Shown: positions 15,947 to 23,844 of the stretch, piece by piece
Layout of the letters: each line of letters opens with the position of its first letter
Numbering within the stretch: position 1 is the first letter of the stretch
Assembly (NCBI GenBank): GCA_035293985.1
Contig: DATGLS010000036.1
Coordinates: forward strand, 1-64,000
Direction of reading: 5' to 3'
Length of the DNA stretch: 64,000 bases
Origin: JAVDCA01 sp035293985
GTDB taxonomy: Bacteria; Pseudomonadota; Alphaproteobacteria; Rhizobiales; Xanthobacteraceae
The notes under the pieces: model-generated
Seen by the model: only the letters and a program-made list of their open reading frames with translations
Told to the model about the DNA's origin: nothing
Database searches by the model: none
Translations under genes and position numbers: made by a program

Positions 15947-17194
15947 TCAGTGCACCGCGAGCGCGGCCGCCCGCTCACCCGAACGGATCGCGCCCTCGAT
16001 CGTCGCCGGCAATCCGGTCGCGGTCCAATCGCCGGCGAGCCAGAGATTGCGCCAATTGGTCTGCGCCGCGGGGCGCAGGCGCTCCTGCGCGGGCAGCGCC
16101 GCGAAGGTCGCCCGCCGCTCGCGCACGATCTGCCACGGCGGCAGCGCATCCCTATCGCTGATCTGCGCCACCGTCGCAACCTCGCGCCAGATGATCTTGG
16201 CGAGCTCCTCGCGCGGCACGTCGAGGAGCCGGTCCGCCCCGCTGATCGTCACCGAGAGCCGGTCCGGAAACGTGAAGATCCATTCCACCGTGCCGTGGAT
16301 GAGGCCGATGATCGGCGACATCGTGGCGGGCGGAGCGGTACGAAAATGCGCATTGACGATGGCGCGGAATTCATTCGGCGCCGCAAGCCCGGGCACCAGC
16401 GCGGCGGCCACCACCGGCGGGACCGCGAGGATCACGCGGTCATCGGCCGCGAGCGCAATCTTGTCATCGCCGAAATCGAGTGACCCGACCCTGTTGTCCG
16501 CAAACTCGATCGCACGCAGGCGGCGGCTGAACCCGACCGTGACGCCACGGCCCTCGAGAAAATTCAGCGCCGGCGCAATGAAGGTCGGACCAAGGCCATC
16601 GCGCGCAATCAGTGGACGGCAGGCGCGCCCGCCTCGCGCCACGGTCTCGCGCAGGACTTGCGCGGCGAGCGCCGCCGTGCCCTCGGGCGGCGCGGTGTTG
16701 AGCGCCGCGAGCAAGAGCGGCCCGACCAGGCGATCGTACAGGGTGCCCTTGCACGCGATGGTGTCGCCGACCGTCGCGTTCGCCCGCGGCCACATCAGCC
16801 GCGCGATCGCGAGATAATCGGCGGCACGCGTGCCCGGCACGCGCCGCGCTTCGTCGAAAATCCACCACGGCAGGCGGCCATCGCCGATCTCGAGCGTCCA
16901 GCGCTCGCCGCTCTCGAGGTCGACGAACGGAAAGTCCGCATGTGGCGGCCCGACCAGCCGGTCGGCGCTGCCGACGATGTCGAGGAACGCCAGCGCCGAC
17001 GCGTTCGCCGACAACAGCAGGTGGTTGCCGTTGTCGATCTCCATGTCGAGCGCCGGATCATGATACGAGCGGCAACGGCCGCCCGCCTGGCCGGCGGCCT
17101 CGTGCACGACCACGCTCTCGCCGCGCTGCGCGAGCCGAATGGCGGACGACAGACCGGCGAGACCTGCGCCGATCACGTGCACGGTGCGGGTCAT
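15947..17194 (-). CDS. hpnE: Hydroxysqualene dehydroxylase HpnE
   Basis: HpnE is an FAD-dependent amine-oxidase-fold enzyme that converts hydroxysqualene to squalene, the last step of the HpnCDE squalene route. The 415-residue protein has the N-terminal dinucleotide-binding GxGxxG (VHVIGAGLAGLSSAIRLA) with VHEAAGQAGGRCRSY following, and the C-terminal FAD motif NLWLAGDWTATGLPATIEGAIRSG read in pieces. The ATG at 17194 shares one base with the hpnD stop. A longer open frame to 17839 is antisense-quality sequence over hpnD and is rejected. Confidence 0.95.
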   Translation of the reverse strand: MTRTVHVIGAGLAGLSSAIRLAQRGESVVVHEAAGQAGGRCRSYHDPALDMEIDNGNHLLLSANASALAFLDIVGSADRLVGPPHADFPFVDLESGERWTLEIGDGRLPWWIFDEARRVPGTRAADYLAIARLMWPRANATVGDTIACKGTLYDRLVGPLLLAALNTAPPEGTAALAAQVLRETVARGGRACRPLIARDGLGPTFIAPALNFLEGRGVTVGFSRRLRAIEFADNRVGSLDFGDDKIALAADDRVILAVPPVVAAALVPGLAAPNEFRAIVNAHFRTAPPATMSPIIGLIHGTVEWIFTFPDRLSVTISGADRLLDVPREELAKIIWREVATVAQISDRDALPPWQIVRERRATFAALPAQERLRPAAQTNWRNLWLAGDWTATGLPATIEGAIRSGERAAALAVH

Positions 17195-18039
17195 CAGATC
17201 ACCGCGTAGCGCAAGATGATCCACAAGAGCCGCGCGCGGCTGAGCCGCAGGCGCGCGCGCGGCGGCGCAAAGCCGCGCTCGATCAGCGCGCGCAGATAGC
17301 CCTTGTAGGCCTCGCCCATGATGCGCGGCGCGCGCACGGCGCGCCGGGGCGCCGCTTTCATGATGGCGTCGGCGCGATCGAAATGGTTTTGCGCCCGCGC
17401 GATGATCGGCGCGCAGGCCTGGCCGAGCGCCGGGCTCGCCAGCACGGTGTGCGGATCGGACCCCGGGATGCCGGCATCGCGCAAGGCTTCGCGCGGCAGG
17501 TAGAGCCGGCCCATGCCGGCGTCCTCGTCGAGGTCGCGCAGGATGTTGGTGAGCTGCAGCGCGCGCCCGAGGTGGTGCGCAAGCTCGGGGCCGCTCTCGG
17601 CGTCGAGCCCGAACACCTTGACGGACAGGCGCCCGACGGCGCTCGCGACGCGGTCGCAGTAGAGATCGAGCATCGCCAGATCCGGCGCGCGGATGTCGGT
17701 CTCCACATCCATTTCCATGCCGTCGATCACGGCGAGGAAATCCTCGCGAGCAAGCGCGAACTCGCGCACCGCCTGGGCAAGCCCGCCGAGCTGCGCCGGC
17801 GGCTTGCCGTCGTAGAGCGCATCGATGTCGCGCCGCCACTGCTGCAATTGGGTGCGGCGCAGGTTGCGGTCGCCCGGATCATCGGCGATGTCGTCGACCG
17901 CGCGGCAGAACGAATAGATCTCGAACATCGCCTGCCGCTGCGCCGGCGGCAGGATGCGCATCGCCTGATAGAACGAGCTTCCCGACGCGCGCTTGGCCGC
18001 GTCGGCGCCCGCCTCCGGCTCGGCCGCCACGTTGCTCAC
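17194..18039 (-). CDS. hpnD: Presqualene diphosphate synthase HpnD
   Basis: HpnD condenses two farnesyl diphosphates to presqualene diphosphate. The 281-residue product has both Asp-rich metal sites, FCRAVDDIADD and LTNILRDLDEDAGMGRLYLP, and the family length. The start is a GTG at 18039, overlapping the hpnC TGA by three bases (GTGA). Its stop shares a base with the hpnE ATG. It lacks obvious membrane segments, consistent with the isoprenoid synthase class I fold. Confidence 0.95.
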   Translation of the reverse strand: MSNVAAEPEAGADAAKRASGSSFYQAMRILPPAQRQAMFEIYSFCRAVDDIADDPGDRNLRRTQLQQWRRDIDALYDGKPPAQLGGLAQAVREFALAREDFLAVIDGMEMDVETDIRAPDLAMLDLYCDRVASAVGRLSVKVFGLDAESGPELAHHLGRALQLTNILRDLDEDAGMGRLYLPREALRDAGIPGSDPHTVLASPALGQACAPIIARAQNHFDRADAIMKAAPRRAVRAPRIMGEAYKGYLRALIERGFAPPRARLRLSRARLLWIILRYAVI

Positions 18040-18914
18040 GCGCCCTGATGCTCCGCTGTCGCGGCGCCGCGGCGGCCGACCCGACGCCACAGGCCGTGCA
18101 GGACACCGAGCATGCCGACCCCCGCAAAGCCGATCGATTTGAGATGAACCTTGTCGCGCAGCGGATCGCGCACCATCAGCGTGTGCACCAGCGAGGTCGC
18201 GAGCCGATGAATGACGGAAATCTCGAGACTCAGGCGAAAATCCTGGATCTGGTCCGGCAGCACCCGGCCGTCGCGCAACAGCCCGGCCGTGCGCGCTGCA
18301 AGCTGATGCAGGCACGCGAGCATGCCCGGCGATGACTGGGCGGCGTCGAGCGCCGCGACCTCGGTGCCGGCCGCCGCCATGGCGTCGAGCGGGATGTAGA
18401 CGCGGTCGAGGTCGCGATAATCGTTCCGGCAATCCTGGATGTGATTGATGATCTGCAGCGCCGCGCAGATCGCGTCCGACGCCGGCCAGGTCGCGCGGCT
18501 CTCGCCGTGCACGTCGAGCACGTAGCGGCCGACCGGCATGGCCGAGAGGCTGCAGTAGTGCATCAGCTCCTCCCAGTCGGCGTAGCGCAGCTTGGTGACG
18601 TCGAGCCGGAAGGCGTCGAGCAGGTCCTGCGCGTGGCGCGGGGTGAGCGAGCGCTCCGCCAGGGAGGCGCGCAGCCGCACGCCTTCGGGGTCGGCATCGT
18701 TGCTGCCGAGCAGGCTGCCCTCGAGGCGATCGAGCAGCGCGAGCTTCTTCTCCGGCGCGAGCTCCGCGTGGTCGGCGATGTCGTCGGCGACGCGCACGAA
18801 CTCGTAGAACGCCAGAATGGGCGCCCGAAAGCGCGGATGGATGAGATGGGACGCCACCGGGAAATTCTCGTCCCGGTGTCCCTTGCCCGATCTCAGCTCG
18901 CCCGCGAGCGTCAT
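18036..18914 (-). CDS. hpnC: Hydroxysqualene synthase HpnC
   Basis: HpnC turns presqualene diphosphate into hydroxysqualene, the substrate of HpnE. The 292-residue protein has the paired Asp-rich motifs FVRVADDIADHAE and NHIQDCRNDYRDLDRVYIP. It begins MTLAGELRSGKGHRDENFPVA at the ATG at 18914, which overlaps the hpnB stop (ATGA). The C-terminal 40 residues are basic and hydrophobic and may touch the membrane. A longer frame to 19268 overlaps hpnB and is rejected. Confidence 0.95.
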   Translation of the reverse strand: MTLAGELRSGKGHRDENFPVASHLIHPRFRAPILAFYEFVRVADDIADHAELAPEKKLALLDRLEGSLLGSNDADPEGVRLRASLAERSLTPRHAQDLLDAFRLDVTKLRYADWEELMHYCSLSAMPVGRYVLDVHGESRATWPASDAICAALQIINHIQDCRNDYRDLDRVYIPLDAMAAAGTEVAALDAAQSSPGMLACLHQLAARTAGLLRDGRVLPDQIQDFRLSLEISVIHRLATSLVHTLMVRDPLRDKVHLKSIGFAGVGMLGVLHGLWRRVGRRGAATAEHQGA

Positions 18915-20134
18915 TTCATCTCCGCCGTGTGGGTTGCGATTTCCGGCGCGGCTTCTGGCCCGGGTCGAGTGCCGCTTTGCGCGCCAGCTTGCGCCTGGAC
19001 GCGGCCCTTCCACAGGCCGCCCCGTCCACGCCCATGCTGATAGGCGGAATCGAGGGTAAATGCCATGTAGGCGAGCGCGATCAACGGCAGGGCCAGCCCC
19101 CACCACGGCGATCGGCGGTAAAAGCGCAAAACGGGCTGATAGGACATGAACATCAGCGCAACCGCCGCCGCGCCGAGCGCTTGCGCCGGCCCGTGAGCGA
19201 ACAGGGCGAGCAGCGGCGCCGCGATATAGGTCAGCGCCATGCCGATGATGCAGCCGGCGAGCAGCCACGGCGAATAGCCCAGCTGCGCATAGGCCGAGCG
19301 CGCCACCATGCGGCGGATGTCATCGACATGCTCGTAGGGCCGCGCGCTGACGACGCGCTCGGTCAGCCCGAGCCAGATCGGCCCCTGCCGCTTAAGCGCC
19401 GCGCCGAGCGCGCAGTCGTCGATCAGCGCGCCGCGGATCGCCGCGATGCCGCCGGCGGCGGCGAGCGCGCGTGGGCGCACCAGCATGCAGCCGCCCGCGG
19501 CCCCTGCCGTCTTGCGATCGGGCCGGTTCACCCAGCCGAACGGATAGAGCATCTGGAAGAAGTAGATGAAGGCCGGCACGAACATGCGTTCGGCAACGCT
19601 CTCGCAGCGCAGCTTCGCCATCAGCGATGTGAGCACGTAGCTGCCCCTCTCGGCGCGTCCGACGAGGCGTGCGAGCGCCTCCGGCGCGTACGTGATGTCG
19701 GCGTCGGTCAGCAGCAGATAATCCGGCGGTGTCATCTCCGACGTCGCGCGTTCGACACCCTGGCTCACGGCCCACAGCTTCCCGGTCCACCCGGCCGGCA
19801 GCGGCTTCCCGGCGAGCACAGTGAGGCGCTCGGCCGCCCCGGCCTTGGCGGCCGCCGCACGCGCCACGTCGGCGGTGCCGTCGCGGCTCTCGTCGTCCAC
19901 GAGCACAATCGTCAATGCGCCCGGGTACGCCTGGCCCAGCAGGGACGCGATCGTCGTGCCGATGCTATCCGCCTCGTCGCGCGCCGGGATGACGGCGGTC
20001 ACCCGCGGCCAAGCAGCGGGGGGCGCCGGCTCCTGCAGGTCATCACGCTCGCCGGCGAGCCAGTAATCGCCCCGGCCGACGCTGAGATGGACCCAGATCG
20101 CAAGTGCCAGAATTGCGATAAGAATAACGAGCAA
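18911..20134 (-). CDS. hpnB: Hopanoid-associated glycosyltransferase HpnB
   Basis: A 407-residue family 2 glycosyltransferase found in hopanoid clusters; its exact acceptor is not established. It has an N-terminal TM (LVILIAILALAIWVHL), a GT-A domain with VTAVIPARDEADSIGTTI, VLVDDESRDGTADVA and LLLTDADITY, then three or four TM segments near the C-terminus. Translation appears to start at TTG 20134, preceded by AGGA at suitable spacing; no ATG lies nearby in frame. It is first in the minus-strand operon hpnB-C-D-E-shc-G, and divergent from hpnA with 104 bases between them. Confidence 0.9.
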   Translation of the reverse strand: MLVILIAILALAIWVHLSVGRGDYWLAGERDDLQEPAPPAAWPRVTAVIPARDEADSIGTTIASLLGQAYPGALTIVLVDDESRDGTADVARAAAAKAGAAERLTVLAGKPLPAGWTGKLWAVSQGVERATSEMTPPDYLLLTDADITYAPEALARLVGRAERGSYVLTSLMAKLRCESVAERMFVPAFIYFFQMLYPFGWVNRPDRKTAGAAGGCMLVRPRALAAAGGIAAIRGALIDDCALGAALKRQGPIWLGLTERVVSARPYEHVDDIRRMVARSAYAQLGYSPWLLAGCIIGMALTYIAAPLLALFAHGPAQALGAAAVALMFMSYQPVLRFYRRSPWWGLALPLIALAYMAFTLDSAYQHGRGRGGLWKGRVQAQAGAQSGTRPGPEAAPEIATHTAEMK

Positions 20135-20238
20135 GAACTTGTTCCTGTTAGGGATTGTGGCCTTTTATTCGGTCCCGCAATCTGCCATTGGAACGCCCGA
20201 ATGCCATACCCGGACGGTTCCTTCCAGGGGTCCTTTGG

Positions 20239-21243
20239 ATGAGCGCCCCCGACCGCGTTCTGGTGACCGGCGCGAGCGGATTCGTCGGCTCGGCGGTCGC
20301 CCGCAAGCTGGTCGCGCGCGGCTACGCGGTGCGCGCGCTGGTGCGCCCGACGAGCCCGCGCTTTCATCTCGCCGGCCTCGACCTCGAGTTCGCCGAGGGC
20401 GACCTGCGCGACGCCGCGACCGTGCGGCCCGCGATGGCCGGCGTGCGCCACGTCTTCCACGTCGCTGCCGACTACCGGCTGTGGGCGCGCGACCGCAACG
20501 AGATCCTGGCGAACAACCTCAACAGCACCCGGATCGTGATGGAAGAGGCGCTGCGCGCCGGTGTCGAGCGCGTGGTCTACACCAGCAGCGTCGCGACGCT
20601 CGCGGTGCGCCGCGACGGCACGTCGGTCGATGAGACCTTCCCGCTCGACGAGGCCAAGGCGATCGGCGTCTACAAGCGCAGCAAGGTCGTGGCCGAGCGG
20701 CTGGTCGAGCGCATGATCGCCGAGCACAAGCTCCCCGCCGTCATCGTCAACCCGTCGACCCCGATCGGGCCACGCGACGTCAAGCCGACGCCGACCGGCC
20801 GCATCATCGTCGAGGCCGCGCGCGGGCGCATGCCCGCCTTCGTCGACACCGGGTTGAACCTCGTCCATGTCGACGACGTCGCCGACGGCCATCTCGCGGC
20901 GCTCGACCGCGGCAAGATCGGCGAGCGCTATGTGCTCGGCGGGCAGAACGTGTCGTTCGCAGACATGCTCGGCGCGATCGCGACCCTGCTCGGCCGCCGC
21001 GCGCCGCGCATCAAGATGCCGCGCGCGCCGCTCGTGCCGCTCGCCATTGCGGCCGAGACCATTGCGCGCTTCACCGGCCGCGAGCCGTTCGTCACCATGG
21101 ACGCGTTGCGCATGTCGAAATACCGCATGTTCTTCACCACCGCCAAGGCCGAGCGCGAGCTCGGCATTGCGGCGCGCCCCTTTACGGAGGCGCTCGCAGA
21201 TGCCATCGCTTGGTTCCGCGACGCCGGCTACTTCAAACGCTAG
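20239..21243 (+). CDS. hpnA: Hopanoid-associated sugar epimerase HpnA
   Basis: HpnA is an extended short-chain dehydrogenase (NAD-dependent epimerase family) carried in hopanoid loci; its substrate is unproven. The 334-residue protein has the Rossmann motif VTGASGFVG (9-17), the catalytic Tyr/Lys pair as YKRSK (Y145, K149), and NPSTPIGPRDVKPTPTG. The ATG at 20239 is preferred over an upstream ATG at 20155 that would add 28 unconserved residues. It is followed by a palindromic element and then ispA on the same strand. Confidence 0.93.
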   Translation: MSAPDRVLVTGASGFVGSAVARKLVARGYAVRALVRPTSPRFHLAGLDLEFAEGDLRDAATVRPAMAGVRHVFHVAADYRLWARDRNEILANNLNSTRIVMEEALRAGVERVVYTSSVATLAVRRDGTSVDETFPLDEAKAIGVYKRSKVVAERLVERMIAEHKLPAVIVNPSTPIGPRDVKPTPTGRIIVEAARGRMPAFVDTGLNLVHVDDVADGHLAALDRGKIGERYVLGGQNVSFADMLGAIATLLGRRAPRIKMPRAPLVPLAIAAETIARFTGREPFVTMDALRMSKYRMFFTTAKAERELGIAARPFTEALADAIAWFRDAGYFKR

Positions 21244-21291
21244 CGCATGTCCCGGCGAAGTGGACACCGGTTCGCCGATAAGAACATGCGC
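21243..21291. repeat. Palindromic repeat element, copy 1
   Basis: GCGCATGT (21243-21250) is inverted as ACATGCGC (21284-21291), with the internal pattern CCCGGCGAAGTGGACACCGG followed by TTCGCC. It resembles the element at 56397-56445 (shared AAGTGGA-ACCGGTT core) and belongs to the palindromic repeats seen across Hyphomicrobiales genomes. It lies just after the hpnA stop. Confidence 0.7.
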
Positions 21292-21334
21292 CAACTGAAG
21301 AATCCCTCCCCGACCTGAGCCAACGGACTTTACC

Positions 21335-22264
21335 TTGAGCCCCGAGAACACGTTCAATTCCCGTCTCAACGCGGTCGCGGCCGACACCGAGACCTTGCTC
21401 GACCAGATCCTGGGCGCGGCCCCGCTCGAGGGCGAGCGCAGCCGCCCCAAGCGCCTGCTCGAGGCGATCCGCTACTCGAGCCTCGGCGGCGGCAAGCGTT
21501 TCCGCCCCTTCCTGGTGGTGGAATCCGCCGCCCTGTTCGGCGTCGCGCGCTCCCAGGCACTCATGGCCGGCGCCGCGCTCGAATGCGTGCACTGCTATTC
21601 GCTGGTGCACGACGACCTGCCGGCCATGGACAATGACGATCTGCGCCGCGGCCGCCCGACCGCGCATAAGGCGTTCGATGACGCGACCGCGATCCTCGCG
21701 GGGGACAGCCTGCTCACATATGCGTTCGATCTCCTCTCACGCGCCGAGACCCATCCGAGCGCCGACGTGCGCATCAAGCTCGTGATGGCGCTCGCCCGCG
21801 CGTCCGGCCTCGGCGGCATGGTGGGCGGGCAGATCCTCGATCTCGCGGCCGAGGGCCGCTTCGCCGACCTGCCGCGGCCGCACACGCTCGCCGAGGTCGA
21901 GACCCTGCAGGCGATGAAGACCGGCGCGCTGATCCGCTTCGGCTGCGTCGCCGGCGCGATCCTCGGCGAGGCGAGCGCCGAGCGCCACCAGGCGCTCGAG
22001 CGCTACGGCGCCGCCGTCGGCCAGGCGTTCCAGATCGCCGACGACCTCCTCGACATCGAGGGCGACACCGCGACCGTCGGCAAGGCGACCGGCAAGGACG
22101 CCGCGGCCGGCAAGGCGACCATCGTCGGCGTGCTCGGCATCGCCCAATCGAAGGAGCGGCTCAAGGCGCTGGTCGCGGAGGCGTCGTCGGCGCTGAGCGT
22201 GTTCGGCGACAAGGCCGAGGTGCTGAAGATGGCGGCGCGGTTCGTCGCGGAGCGGCAGACCTAG
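21335..22264 (+). CDS. ispA: Farnesyl diphosphate synthase (polyprenyl synthetase)
   Basis: This enzyme condenses IPP with DMAPP and GPP to farnesyl diphosphate, the substrate of HpnD. The 309-residue protein has the first Asp-rich motif HDDLPAMDNDDLRRGRPT (DDxxxxD at 93-99), GGKRFRPFL, and the second motif QIADDLLDIEGD. The apparent start is TTG 21335. Its position directly after hpnA suggests a dedicated FPP supply for hopanoids, although the gene may also serve general isoprenoid metabolism. It ends 16 bases before the convergent ubiD-type gene. Confidence 0.9.
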   Translation: MSPENTFNSRLNAVAADTETLLDQILGAAPLEGERSRPKRLLEAIRYSSLGGGKRFRPFLVVESAALFGVARSQALMAGAALECVHCYSLVHDDLPAMDNDDLRRGRPTAHKAFDDATAILAGDSLLTYAFDLLSRAETHPSADVRIKLVMALARASGLGGMVGGQILDLAAEGRFADLPRPHTLAEVETLQAMKTGALIRFGCVAGAILGEASAERHQALERYGAAVGQAFQIADDLLDIEGDTATVGKATGKDAAAGKATIVGVLGIAQSKERLKALVAEASSALSVFGDKAEVLKMAARFVAERQT

Positions 22265-22280
22265 CGCATCAAGACCCGAA

Positions 22281-23822
22281 TCATGGATCGCGTGACTCCG
22301 CCTTGAGGACGTATCTGCCGTCCTCGCGTCGCGCCAACCGATCCTGCGCGTAGAGCTTGTCGAGCTCGCGCACCACATCGCGCCCGTCACGCGTGCCGAG
22401 CGAAGCCATCAGCTCCTGAAAGGTCGCCGGTCCGTCGGCGAAAGCGTCGATCACGGATCGCCTGCGCTCGCGCCGAGCCGGCGCCGGCGGCGCCGGTACC
22501 GAGAATTCGAGCGACGCGTGCTTGCCGAACGGGATGGTGCAGTCGAAGCCGACCTTGGCGCCGGTGCGCGCGCCGCCGAGCGATGGATCGAGCGGCACGG
22601 TCCGGAATCCCGTCCCGGTCAGAAGATCGCGATCCCCCTGGAAGCGGGTCGCGAAGGCCCAGTCGCACGCGGCGTCCGAGAACACGTCGATGTCCTCGTC
22701 GAAGATGAAGACGTGCTTGGCCTCGCCCATCGAGCTGAACACGGCGGCAAGCGCATTGCGCGGCTCGCCCGGGTAGCGCTGCTTCATGGAGACGCGCACA
22801 TTGTACATGCCGCCCGAGGTCGGCGTCGCACACACGGCGATCGGCTCGCGAATGGCGAACTTGAGCGAGGACCACACCGCCGTCTCGGTCTTCACCGCCG
22901 TCAGCTGGGCCGTATCGGTATAGCCCAAGTGTCGCCCACCGATCGTCGCGGTCTGGAACAAGGCATCCTGGCGGTGCGTGATCGCCGTGAGCCGAAAGAG
23001 CGGGTTGCGTTTCACGACGCCGTAGTATCCGACATATTCGCCGTATGGCCCCTCGGGCTCGGTGTGGCCGCGCGGATCGAGATAGCCCTCGAGCACATAT
23101 TCGGCGTCGGCCGGCACCCGGATGTCGCTGGTCACGCACTTGACCGTCGGCACCGCGGCGCCGCGGATCGCGCCGACGATCTCGAGCTCATCGAGGCCCG
23201 CGATCGAGAACATCGCCCCCATGTAGTCGGCCGGATGCGCGCCGACCACGAAGGCGATCGGCAACGGCTCCTTGCGCGCGGCCTTCTCCAGGTAGATCGC
23301 GCGAAGATCGCTCGGCGCGATCAGGTCGAGGCCGGCCGAGCGTGGTCCGCGCAGCATGATGCGGCGGCATCCGACGTTGGTGTGGCCGTTGTCGAACTTG
23401 ACGAAATCGAGGCTCGCCGAGATGTACGGCGCGCCGTCCTCGCCATGCTGCAGGTGGACGGGAAGCGAGCAGAGATCGGCATCGTCGCCGGTTCTGACAA
23501 CTTGTTGCACCGGCGCGTCGGACGCCGGGACCTCGACGGGCGCGACCGGCCTCGTCAGTCGACGGTTCAGCTCGCCGAGCAGCCCTCGCTCATCCGTATC
23601 GAGCGCCATGGCGAGCCGCTTGCGCGAGCCCATGACGTTGCCGCAGAGCTCGGCGCGTTCCGGACCGGTCGCGCGAAACAACACTGCCTTGGGATTGCCG
23701 TCGAGCCTGCCCGCCACATCGATCAGCTCGATCTGCTGGTCGTGCGTCTCGCATTCCCCTGCCTGCACCAGTGAATCGACATGGCGACGGAGCCGAAAAC
23801 GTTCGGTATCGACGGTGGGCAT
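22281..23822 (-). CDS. UbiD family decarboxylase
   Basis: A 513-residue protein of the UbiD family, prenylated-FMN-dependent (de)carboxylases of aromatic and unsaturated acids. Family features include the central EGPYGEYVGYYGVVKRNPLF segment read in pieces, VGAHPADYMGAMFS, YNVRVSMKQRYPGEPRNAL and HVFIFDEDIDVFS. The start ATG 23822 follows AGGAG. The C-terminal 60 residues (DAFADGPATFQELMASLGTRDGRDV and RREDGRYVLKA) read like an added winged-helix segment, which is longer than E. coli UbiD. It is co-oriented with the molybdenum hydroxylase gene 22 bases upstream. No UbiX partner is in the window. The neighbours suggest catabolism rather than ubiquinone synthesis. Confidence 0.88.
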   Translation of the reverse strand: MPTVDTERFRLRRHVDSLVQAGECETHDQQIELIDVAGRLDGNPKAVLFRATGPERAELCGNVMGSRKRLAMALDTDERGLLGELNRRLTRPVAPVEVPASDAPVQQVVRTGDDADLCSLPVHLQHGEDGAPYISASLDFVKFDNGHTNVGCRRIMLRGPRSAGLDLIAPSDLRAIYLEKAARKEPLPIAFVVGAHPADYMGAMFSIAGLDELEIVGAIRGAAVPTVKCVTSDIRVPADAEYVLEGYLDPRGHTEPEGPYGEYVGYYGVVKRNPLFRLTAITHRQDALFQTATIGGRHLGYTDTAQLTAVKTETAVWSSLKFAIREPIAVCATPTSGGMYNVRVSMKQRYPGEPRNALAAVFSSMGEAKHVFIFDEDIDVFSDAACDWAFATRFQGDRDLLTGTGFRTVPLDPSLGGARTGAKVGFDCTIPFGKHASLEFSVPAPPAPARRERRRSVIDAFADGPATFQELMASLGTRDGRDVVRELDKLYAQDRLARREDGRYVLKAESRDP

Positions 23823-23844
23823 CTGGGTAACTCCTGCGCTCCGA

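Noticed and set aside
14577..16817. A 746-codon plus-strand open frame
   Set aside because: Antisense to shc and hpnE, which have clear catalytic motifs; GC-rich DNA commonly leaves the opposite strand open.
15947..17839. Longer hpnE with a 215-residue N-terminal extension
   Set aside because: The extension is read antisense-like through hpnD in another frame, and the GxGxxG motif sits directly after the ATG at 17194.
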